Positions 9,259 through 16,337 of a DNA stretch of 64,000 nucleotides are shown in pieces. Below the pieces are notes generated by a model. That model searched no databases. It saw only the letters and a list, made by a program, of their open reading frames with translations, and had not been told where the DNA came from. The stretch's first letter is position 1; each line of letters begins with the position of its first letter. This stretch comes from Alloprevotella sp. GTDB lineage: Bacteria > Bacteroidota > Bacteroidia > Bacteroidales > Bacteroidaceae. Location: positions 62,001 to 126,000 of the forward strand of contig JAFUZP010000002.1 of NCBI GenBank assembly GCA_017476545.1, written 5' to 3'. The position numbers and the translations under genes are program-made.

Positions 9259-10634
9259 TGAGTCACGAAGTCCGTATCGGAACGCTTTCCCTCGGCGGTT
9301 CCAATCCCTTGCGTTTGCAGAGCATGACTACCGCAGCGACGACCGACACTGCCGCTTGCGTACGTCAGATCCGTGCTATCGTAGATGCCGGAGGCGACCT
9401 TGTACGCCTTACTACACAGGGGCTCCGCGAGGCTGAGAACTTACGCGGCATTAAGCGCGCGCTTGCGGGAACCCCTTATGCCTCAGTTCCCCTTGTAGCC
9501 GACGTCCACTTCAATCCCGCCGTCGCAGATGCCGCCGCAGCGATTGTTGAGAAGGTGCGCATCAATCCCGGCAACTACGTTGATCCGGCGCGCCGCTTCA
9601 GGCACGTGGAATACACCGAAGAGGAATATCGCGCCGAGCTTGTGCGGCTTGAAACCCGCTTCCTGCGCCTTCTCGCCATCTGCCGTGAACACGGTACTGC
9701 CTTGCGCATTGGTGTGAACCACGGTTCGCTGTCCGACCGCATCATGTCCCGCTATGGCGATACGCCCGCAGGGATAGTGGAAAGCTGTATGGAGTTCCTG
9801 CGGATTTGTATGCGGGAGCAGTTCCGCGATGTCGTTGTGAGCATCAAGGCTTCCAATACGGTTGTGATGGTGCAGAGCGTCCGTCTGCTCTCCCGGCGCA
9901 TGGCCGAAGAGGGGATGAACTACCCGTTGCATCTCGGAGTGACGGAGGCCGGTGAAGGCGAGGACGGCCGCATTAAGAGTGCCTGCGGGATAGGGGCGTT
10001 ACTGACAGAGGGGCTGGGCGATACCATCCGTGTCTCGCTCAGCGAAGACCCCGAATTTGAGATTCCTGTCGCCCGTCTGTTGGCTGATTCTGTGCAGGAG
10101 TGTACCCGTCTGCGTGCCGAGGCACTTGCTTCCATCGCGGACGACACGGTCACCCTCCGTATGGATGAGTCCGACTGGGATGTGCTGCAGATTAAAGCCG
10201 CGATGGCCGTCGGCGGCCTTTTCATCGACCGTAAGGCGCACAGGCTCGTACTGGAAAGCCCCCGTTTCCCCGCCTTGCGGCTAGCCGACCTTGCCGACCG
10301 CATCCTTCAGGCCACGCGGATAAAGTTCACCCGCACGGAGTACATTTCCTGTCCCGGTTGCGGGCGTACTTTGTACAACTTGCAGGAGACAATTGCCCGC
10401 ATAAAGGCGGCTACGACCCACCTGAAAGGTTTGAAAATCGGCATAATGGGCTGTATCGTGAACGGCCCTGGTGAGATGGCCGACGCGGACTACGGCTATG
10501 TGGGAGCCGCTCGTGGCAATATATCCCTTTATCGGGGAAAAGAGTGCGTAGAGAAAAATATCCCCGAGGCCGAAGCCGTGGAGAAACTCCTTGCCCTGAT
10601 TGAGCATGACGCTGCCGCTCGTGCGGAAAAGTAG
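9258..10634 (+). CDS. ispG: 4-hydroxy-3-methylbut-2-enyl diphosphate synthase, short-insert form
   Basis: IspG (GcpE) carries out the penultimate step of the MEP isoprenoid pathway using a [4Fe-4S] cluster. The TIM barrel occupies about residues 1-280. The cluster ligands are Cys365 and Cys368 (CPGCGRT), Cys399 (MGCIVNGPGE) and Glu406. The protein has 458 residues: longer than the two-domain E. coli type (372) but much shorter than the roughly 600-residue three-domain form usual in Bacteroidetes. Only about 85 residues separate the barrel from the first cysteine pair. All catalytic parts seem intact. It is translationally coupled to purE. Confidence 0.95.
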   Translation: MSHEVRIGTLSLGGSNPLRLQSMTTAATTDTAACVRQIRAIVDAGGDLVRLTTQGLREAENLRGIKRALAGTPYASVPLVADVHFNPAVADAAAAIVEKVRINPGNYVDPARRFRHVEYTEEEYRAELVRLETRFLRLLAICREHGTALRIGVNHGSLSDRIMSRYGDTPAGIVESCMEFLRICMREQFRDVVVSIKASNTVVMVQSVRLLSRRMAEEGMNYPLHLGVTEAGEGEDGRIKSACGIGALLTEGLGDTIRVSLSEDPEFEIPVARLLADSVQECTRLRAEALASIADDTVTLRMDESDWDVLQIKAAMAVGGLFIDRKAHRLVLESPRFPALRLADLADRILQATRIKFTRTEYISCPGCGRTLYNLQETIARIKAATTHLKGLKIGIMGCIVNGPGEMADADYGYVGAARGNISLYRGKECVEKNIPEAEAVEKLLALIEHDAAARAEK

Positions 10635-10686
10635 GCGTGTTTTGGGAAAAATCGCGGGCGACGGCTTCTATATCCCCGATTTGCCG

Positions 10687-10694
10687 TATATTTG
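10687..10694 (+). promoter_or_regulatory. Possible -7 element before the glycosyltransferase pair
   Basis: TATATTTG at 10687-10694 matches TAnnTTTG and lies 28 bp before the chosen ATG at 10723. No good TTTG is found at the expected upstream distance, so support is partial. It argues against starts upstream of 10700. Confidence 0.45.
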
Positions 10695-10722
10695 CAGGGA
10701 ATTAAAAGGAAAGAACACCTTG

Positions 10723-11982
10723 ATGAGAGTACTGTTGGTCAATACTTCGGAACGGGTGGGGGGGGCAGCCATTGCCACCCACCGCTTGATGCGCGCCCTT
10801 AATAATAATGGCGTGAAAGCGAAGATGCTGGTTCGCGACAAACAGACGGAGCATCCGTGTGTGATTAACCTGCCCGCCTCACTGCGCCTGCGGCTGAAGT
10901 TCGTGGCCGAGCGGGCGGAAATTTATGCCGCCAACCGCTTCAGCCGCGAGAACCTCTGGGCTATTGACACCGCTTCGCACGGGACAGACATTACAAACCT
11001 GCCGGAGTTTGAGGAAGCCGACCTCATTCATCTTAACTGGATTAATCAGGGAATGCTTTCTTTGGCCGACATACGGAAAGTTCTCGCTTCGGGTAAGCCC
11101 GTAGTATGGACGCTCCACGACATGTGGCCCTGTACGGGAATCTGTCACCACGCGGAGTATTGCCAAAGCTGGCTTACGGGTTGTGGTAACTGTCCCAAGC
11201 TGGTGCATCCTGCCGCCGGCGACCTCTCCGCCCGTACCTACCGCCGGAAGGCGGCGGCCTATGCAGCCGGGAAAGTGCGTTTCGTTGCCTGTTCCGACTG
11301 GTTGGCCGACATCGCCCGCCGTGCCCCCCTGTTGGGCGGGCATACCGTGGACAGCATTCCCAATGCCATAGACACCCGCTTCTACGAGCCGGGCAACAAA
11401 CAGGCCGCGCGGCAGCAGCTCGGACTTCCGGCCGATAAAAAACTTTTGCTTTTCGTGGCCTACAAGGCAACGGACGTACAGAAGGGAATCAATTACCTCA
11501 TTGAGGCCACGGAAATCATTGCCCGCCAGCATCCCGAGTGGCGGCAGCAGTTGGGTGTCATCCCTGTGGGTCGGGAGGCCGGGACGTTGCGTGACGCGTT
11601 CGCTTGCGAGGCTTACCCGCAAGAATACGTCACTGAACCGGAAAAGATGCGCTTGCTCTACCAAGCGGCCGACCTGCTTGTGATGCCTACCCTTATGGAT
11701 AATCTGCCCAACACCATCGTCGAGGGAATGTCCTGCGGCCTTCCGTGTGTCGGCTTCAGCGTCGGTGGTCTTCCGCAGATGATACGCGAAGGTGTCAGCG
11801 GCTATCTGGCGCGTTACAAGGACGCACAGCATCTGGCCGAACTCACACTGGACACGCTTGTGAGCAGCCGTTACGAGCAACTTTGCCACAGTGCGCACGA
11901 AGCGGCCTTGGCGAATTATTCCGAGCAGGTCGTGGCTACGCGCTATATCCGCCTTTACGAAAAAGCCCTCTCCCGCGCATGA
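10723..11982 (+). CDS. Glycosyltransferase, GT4-like (GT-B fold)
   Basis: 419 residues from the start MRVLLVNTSERVGGAA. The N-terminal half has the GT4 nucleotide-fold entry and the Bacteroidetes-typical block TLHDMWPCTGICHHAEYC with a following Cys cluster (GCGNCPKL). The C-terminal half holds the donor-binding region, ending in PTLMDNLPNTIVEGMSCGLP, where the conserved Glu of the EX7E-type motif lies. It probably adds a sugar to a surface glycan or lipid-linked precursor in the cytoplasm; donor and acceptor cannot be read from the sequence. Its stop overlaps the next glycosyltransferase by 4 bp. Confidence 0.85.
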   Translation: MRVLLVNTSERVGGAAIATHRLMRALNNNGVKAKMLVRDKQTEHPCVINLPASLRLRLKFVAERAEIYAANRFSRENLWAIDTASHGTDITNLPEFEEADLIHLNWINQGMLSLADIRKVLASGKPVVWTLHDMWPCTGICHHAEYCQSWLTGCGNCPKLVHPAAGDLSARTYRRKAAAYAAGKVRFVACSDWLADIARRAPLLGGHTVDSIPNAIDTRFYEPGNKQAARQQLGLPADKKLLLFVAYKATDVQKGINYLIEATEIIARQHPEWRQQLGVIPVGREAGTLRDAFACEAYPQEYVTEPEKMRLLYQAADLLVMPTLMDNLPNTIVEGMSCGLPCVGFSVGGLPQMIREGVSGYLARYKDAQHLAELTLDTLVSSRYEQLCHSAHEAALANYSEQVVATRYIRLYEKALSRA

Positions 11983-12791
11983 ATCCCGACCCATCCGCCG
12001 GTACCGTCCGGCAGCCCCTGAAGTTCTCGGTCATCACCGTCACCTGTAATGCCGCGTCCCTCATCGGACGCACCATCCGCAGTGTGGAGGAACAGGATTA
12101 TCCCGCCGTGGAGCACCTCATCATCGATGGTAACTCGTCGGACAATACGCTGGAACTTGTCCACCGCTATATGGAACGGAACAGTATCGCCCGCGTCAAG
12201 CACGAGGTGAACTGCCTTTCGGAACCCGACTCGGGCATCTATGACGCGATGAACAAGGGACTGCAGATGTGTACGGGGCGCTATGTCCTCTTCCTCAACG
12301 CGGGTGACAGCCTGCACGCTCCCGGCACGCTTTCCCGCCTCGCAGCTCTTGTGCAGGCAGAAGCCTCGCAGCCTGCCGTTATCTATGGCGATACGGACAT
12401 CGTAGCTGCCGACGGGACATTCCTGCGGCATCGCCGGCTCGCGCCACCCGCCGATTTGAAGTCGGACGACTTCCGTCAGGGGATGCTCGTGTGCCACCAA
12501 GCGTTTCTTGCCCGTACGGACCTGGCTAAGGAGACCTCCTACGATATGCGTTACCGCTTCTCCTCGGACTACGACTGGGCTATCCGTGTCATGAAAACCG
12601 CCGAAGCACGCGGGCAACGCCTGCTTTACGCCGCAGTGGTCGTAGCCGACTACCTCAGCCAGGGTGCTACTACGCGCTACCACCGCCGCAGTCTTTTCGA
12701 GCGGCTCCGCATCATGGCGCGCCACTACGGGTGGGGTATCGCCCTGGGCGAGCACCTATGGTTTGTCCTCCGCATATTTATAAAGAAATGA
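11979..12791 (+). CDS. Glycosyltransferase family 2
   Basis: 270 residues of GT-A fold. The opening FSVITVTCNAASLIGRTIRS is followed by QDYPAVEHLIIDGNSSDNT and the DxD-region block YVLFLNAGDSLH. The sequence SSDYDWAIRVM supplies the later acidic motif. It overlaps the upstream glycosyltransferase by ATGA and recX downstream by ATGA, so the three form one translationally coupled unit. The pair probably acts on the same glycan; no flippase, polymerase or sugar-nucleotide genes are nearby to say which. Confidence 0.88.
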   Translation: MNPDPSAGTVRQPLKFSVITVTCNAASLIGRTIRSVEEQDYPAVEHLIIDGNSSDNTLELVHRYMERNSIARVKHEVNCLSEPDSGIYDAMNKGLQMCTGRYVLFLNAGDSLHAPGTLSRLAALVQAEASQPAVIYGDTDIVAADGTFLRHRRLAPPADLKSDDFRQGMLVCHQAFLARTDLAKETSYDMRYRFSSDYDWAIRVMKTAEARGQRLLYAAVVVADYLSQGATTRYHRRSLFERLRIMARHYGWGIALGEHLWFVLRIFIKK

Positions 12792-13243
12792 ACAAGCCTA
12801 CCGTTGAAAAACTCCGCAGCTGGGCCGTGTCGCAGTGCACGCGCCGTGAGTGTTGCCCCTCGCAACTCGTTTCCAAACTCATAGAGAAAGGACTTCCTCC
12901 GGCAGGGGCGCGACGTCTTGTCGAAGACCTGAAGGCAGACGGCCTCGTGGATGAGGCTCGCTATGTCCGTGCCTTTGTACACGACAAGACGGAGTTGGAG
13001 CGATGGGGGCGTATTAAGACGCGGCAGGCACTGCTGTTGCGCGGGCTTCCTGCCGATGTGGTGGATGACGCCATTGCGGACATCAGCGAGGAGCTGTACC
13101 TGCGAAACCTCACCGAACTCCTCGCAGCAAAACGCCGCAGCCTCCCCGTCGATACGCCCGATCGTGCCCTGCGCGACAAGTTGCTGCGTTTCGCCGTAGC
13201 CCGGGGCTACGAACCCCATCTGGTCATTCCTCTGCTCGGATAG
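12788..13243 (+). CDS. recX: Regulatory protein RecX
   Basis: 151 residues with the three-helix tandem repeats of RecX. The region CTRRECCPSQLVSKLIEKG is followed by LVDEARYVRAFVHDK and RIKTRQALLLRGLPADVVDDAI. RecX modulates RecA filaments. The start at 12788 overlaps the glycosyltransferase stop by 4 bp and gives the normal RecX length. recA is not in the window, so the link to the glycosyltransferases seems one of position only. Confidence 0.85.
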   Translation: MNKPTVEKLRSWAVSQCTRRECCPSQLVSKLIEKGLPPAGARRLVEDLKADGLVDEARYVRAFVHDKTELERWGRIKTRQALLLRGLPADVVDDAIADISEELYLRNLTELLAAKRRSLPVDTPDRALRDKLLRFAVARGYEPHLVIPLLG

Positions 13244-13286
13244 CGTTCCCCCAGCTTACCCGGACCGCTCCCTGCCTGTTGTTTCT

Positions 13287-13368
13287 TTATCCATAGGGTT
13301 ACGGAGAACTATCCCTATGGTTACGATGCACTAAGCCTAGGGTTAGGAAACTCTGACCGCAGGGTTAA
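13287..13368. repeat. Phased palindrome array 1 (four units, 22-bp period)
   Basis: Four 16-bp imperfect palindromes start at 13287, 13309, 13331 and 13353, exactly 22 bp apart. They are TTATCCATAGGGTTAC, CTATCCCTATGGTTAC, CTAAGCCTAGGGTTAG and CTGACCGCAGGGTTAA, separated by 6-bp spacers. The consensus across arrays is CTAACCCTAGGGTTAG. The array begins 43 bp after the recX stop. Function unknown. Confidence 0.85.
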
Positions 13369-13433
13369 GAAAAGCGGGCGCGTGCGGCAGGGTCCTGTCC
13401 TGCTCGTCTTGGCGGGAAATATCCGCTGCGGGT

Positions 13434-13465
13434 GTTGTCCGTTCCTGCCGAAGACATTATTTTTG
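13434..13465 (+). promoter_or_regulatory. Promoter of the Cys/His-rich protein and receptor genes
   Basis: GTTG at 13434-13437 and TATTTTTG at 13458-13465, 20 bp apart. This fits the Bacteroidetes consensus with one mismatch and lies 33 bp upstream of the ATG at 13499. Confidence 0.65.
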
Positions 13466-13498
13466 TGCGGGCTTAATTGACGCTAGGACAGGACTATC

Positions 13499-13843
13499 AT
13501 GCATATAGAGCTGCGCCGGAGACTGTCGGCCTGGATGCTGCTTGCAGCGTTTGTGCCGATGCTGTTGCTTTCCTCCCTGCACCGCCATGCGGATTGGGGC
13601 GGGTCGGTTTGCGCTGAGTGCGTGCAACACCAGCCGCACACCGGCCATCTGACGCAGGCTCTGGGCGGTGTGGACGACTGCCTGCTCTGCCATTTCTTCT
13701 CTCTGTCCTACTTGCCTGTCGCGGTGTGCGCCCTCGTGCTTGCCGGAGTCCCCTTCGTGGTCTCTTTTCGCCGTCTTCGGGTACTCACACCGCAGTGTAT
13801 TGTCGGACCGGTAACGCTTCGCGGCCCTCCTGTCTTGGCCTGA
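13499..13843 (+). CDS. Small membrane protein with Cys/His motifs, unrecognised family
   Basis: 114 residues. A hydrophobic segment near residues 10-27 resembles a signal or anchor. Next comes a Cys/His-rich stretch (HRHADWGG, CAECVQHQPHTGH, CLLCHFF), then a second hydrophobic segment near residues 73-91. Two CxxC pairs with nearby histidines suggest metal or heme binding, but this is inference. It precedes a TonB-dependent receptor by 140 bp on the same strand. Small proteins with this pattern often sit beside metal-related receptors in Bacteroidetes; I cannot name the family. Confidence 0.6.
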   Translation: MHIELRRRLSAWMLLAAFVPMLLLSSLHRHADWGGSVCAECVQHQPHTGHLTQALGGVDDCLLCHFFSLSYLPVAVCALVLAGVPFVVSFRRLRVLTPQCIVGPVTLRGPPVLA

Positions 13844-13983
13844 ATCCTTTCTTACTGCCACACGAGTTCATGCTTCCGGGGCGGAGAGCGGTGCGCACAG
13901 CCTTACGGCCTTGCCCCTCGCTCAGCCTTCCCCGTCGCGTTCTGTGGTTTTAACAGACATTCACCCAAGCAAATAAAAACAAT

Positions 13984-16149
13984 ATGCAAGCAAGATACAA
14001 AATCCTGCTGCTCTTCGTGTGCACGGCCGCTGTGCTGTGCGCGCAGGAAGCGGCAGACTCAACAGATATGTTCTTCGGCCACGTCGCTCTTGGCGAGGCC
14101 ACAGTTACTGGTGTCACGGGGCGTACGCGGCTCAAAGACAGTCCTGCGCCCGTCACCCTCGTGTCGGAGCGGGAACTCAGGCAGACTACCGCTTCCAATA
14201 TCGTCGCTGCGCTGGCCAAACAGCCCGGCGTGGCCGCTATCACCACCGGGAACGGAATTGCCAAACCCCTCATCCGGGGGCTTGGCTATAACCGCATTGT
14301 CTGTCTGGCCGACGGTGTAAGGCAGGAAGGGCAGCAGTGGGGAGACGAACACGGGCTGGAACTCGACGGTTCCGCCGTCCGTAGCGTTGAAATCCTGAAA
14401 GGGCCGGCATCGCTGATGTACGGATCCGATGCCATGGCGGGTGTCGTCATTTTCCATCCCGCACCAGTCCGCCCGGAAGGGACGCTGGGGGGAGCGTTTT
14501 CTACGGAATACCAGACGAACAGCGGGCTCTTCGGCTATTCCCTGGACTTCGCAGGCAACCGCAGCGGTTTCGTATGGGATGCACGTTGGTCGCAACGCCT
14601 TGCGCACGCCTATAAGAACAAGTACGATGGCTACGTACCCGGTTCGCAGTTCCGCGAGCAAGCCTTTAGGACGCTTCTCGGCTTGGATAAGGGGTGGGGG
14701 CACTCGCATCTCACGTTAGGCTATTACCGTCTGACACCGGGTATCGTAGAGGGCGAGCGCGATGCGGACAGCGGTGTGTTGGAGGCGGACGAGGGGTGGC
14801 GCGGAATTTCCTACGGGCGGACGTTGCCATTTCAAGAGGTGTGTCACTACAAAGCCGTGCTGGACAATTCCTTGCGCCTCGGATCCGGTACGCTTACGGC
14901 CATTGTGGGCTACCAGCAGAACCGCCGGCAGGAGTTTGAGGACTCGCCTACGGACTACGAACTCTACTTCAAGCAGCACACACTGACCTACGACGCGCGC
15001 TTCATCACGGCAGAGCGTGCGGGCTGGAAGGTGGCGTGCGGACTGGGAGGTATGTACCAGCGCTCGCTAAATAAGGGGGAAGAAGTGCTGATTCCCGCTT
15101 ACCATCTTTTTGATATAGGCGTGTTTGCCACGGGAAGCAAGCGTTTCGGCCGACTGAACCTGAGCGGCGGCGTGCGGTATGATGTGCGGCGTTTACACAG
15201 CGAGGCATTGGAGGAAGACGGACACCTGCGCTTCGGCGACTTCCGCCGCACCTTCAGCGGGATGACTGGTGGCCTCGGTGCGGTCTGGCAGGCCGGGCGT
15301 GACTTCAATGTACGCCTGAACGTAGCGCGTGGGTTCCGCGCCCCGAACTTGGCGGAGCTCGGTTCAAACGGCGTACACGAAGGGACGGCGCGTTACGAGT
15401 TAGGGAATAGCGGGCTGCGACCCGAGCGCAGCTGGCAGGCTGACCTGGGGGCAGATTACCTTAACCGCTACTTTTCCGTGCAGGTAGCCTTGTTTGTCAG
15501 CCGGATAGATAACTACATATATTTGCGGAGGGCTTCGGACGCGCTTTCCCCGTCCGTGGATGACGCCGGTGCGGCGGTATCCCCGCTTCCTGCCGATGGT
15601 TGGGACGGGGCTGTTTACCAGTATGCCTGCGGCGATGCGCGGCTCTACGGTTTTGAAGCAGGCCTAGACTTCCATCCCATCCACAGCCTGCACTTTCAAA
15701 ATACCTTCTCCTATGTGAATGCCGTACAGCGGCATCAGTCCGTCTCCGCGAAATACCTGCCGATGACTCCCGCCCCGCGCTGGACGGCCGAACTGAAGTG
15801 GGAGATACTGCATCACCCGGCGGTCGTGACCCGACACCTCTCGCTCCGGGATGCCTTCCTCGCTGCCAGCGTGGAGTGCGACCTGCGGCAAAGCCACTTC
15901 TTGGCTGCTGACGGGACGGAGACACCCACACCCGCTTACACCCTGTTCGGCCTTTCCGCCGGTACGGACCTGGTGTGGAACGGTCGTAAGGTTGCGGAAC
16001 TTTACATCTGCGCGGAGAACCTTGCCGACCGCGCCTACCAGCCGCACCTCTCCCGGTTGAAGTATATGGATGTAAATGCCGTCACAGGACGGCGTGGCGT
16101 ATTCAATCCGGGGCGTAACTTCGCCTTGAAACTGACTGTGCCGTTCTGA
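13984..16149 (+). CDS. TonB-dependent outer-membrane receptor, probably metal uptake
   Basis: 721 residues with a signal peptide ending near LCAQ. The plug domain spans about residues 35-160 (PAPVTLVSEREL, KPLIRGLGYNRIVCLADGV, VEILKGPASLMYGSDAMAG), followed by a 22-strand-type barrel ending in a phenylalanine (LKLTVPF). The plug segment QQWGDEHGLELDG and the barrel segment GSNGVHEGTARYELGN resemble the ZnuD-like branch, which takes up zinc or heme. The Cys/His-rich neighbour supports a metal substrate, but the actual ligand is not proven. No TonB box is clear, which is common in this group. Confidence 0.88.
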   Translation: MQARYKILLLFVCTAAVLCAQEAADSTDMFFGHVALGEATVTGVTGRTRLKDSPAPVTLVSERELRQTTASNIVAALAKQPGVAAITTGNGIAKPLIRGLGYNRIVCLADGVRQEGQQWGDEHGLELDGSAVRSVEILKGPASLMYGSDAMAGVVIFHPAPVRPEGTLGGAFSTEYQTNSGLFGYSLDFAGNRSGFVWDARWSQRLAHAYKNKYDGYVPGSQFREQAFRTLLGLDKGWGHSHLTLGYYRLTPGIVEGERDADSGVLEADEGWRGISYGRTLPFQEVCHYKAVLDNSLRLGSGTLTAIVGYQQNRRQEFEDSPTDYELYFKQHTLTYDARFITAERAGWKVACGLGGMYQRSLNKGEEVLIPAYHLFDIGVFATGSKRFGRLNLSGGVRYDVRRLHSEALEEDGHLRFGDFRRTFSGMTGGLGAVWQAGRDFNVRLNVARGFRAPNLAELGSNGVHEGTARYELGNSGLRPERSWQADLGADYLNRYFSVQVALFVSRIDNYIYLRRASDALSPSVDDAGAAVSPLPADGWDGAVYQYACGDARLYGFEAGLDFHPIHSLHFQNTFSYVNAVQRHQSVSAKYLPMTPAPRWTAELKWEILHHPAVVTRHLSLRDAFLAASVECDLRQSHFLAADGTETPTPAYTLFGLSAGTDLVWNGRKVAELYICAENLADRAYQPHLSRLKYMDVNAVTGRRGVFNPGRNFALKLTVPF

Positions 16150-16159
16150 GTGCCGCCGG

Positions 16160-16203
16160 CGTGCCGGATGCTTCGTCCGCTCGGGACATCCGGCACGGCG
16201 TTT
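16160..16203 (+). terminator. Terminator after the TonB receptor
   Basis: CGTGCCGGATG at 16160-16170 pairs perfectly with CATCCGGCACG at 16188-16198, followed by a short TTT. The hairpin begins 11 bp after the stop. Confidence 0.65.
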
Positions 16204-16337
16204 GGGCATAATGGCTTTTTTCTTTGTCAAAATAGCGGAAAATTTCCCCGCATCGGAAAAAAACCTGTTCCTCGGGAGCGGTTGTCTTGCAGGAAACTCG
16301 TACTTTTGCCACCCGCAACTAACAAATAAATAACCAT

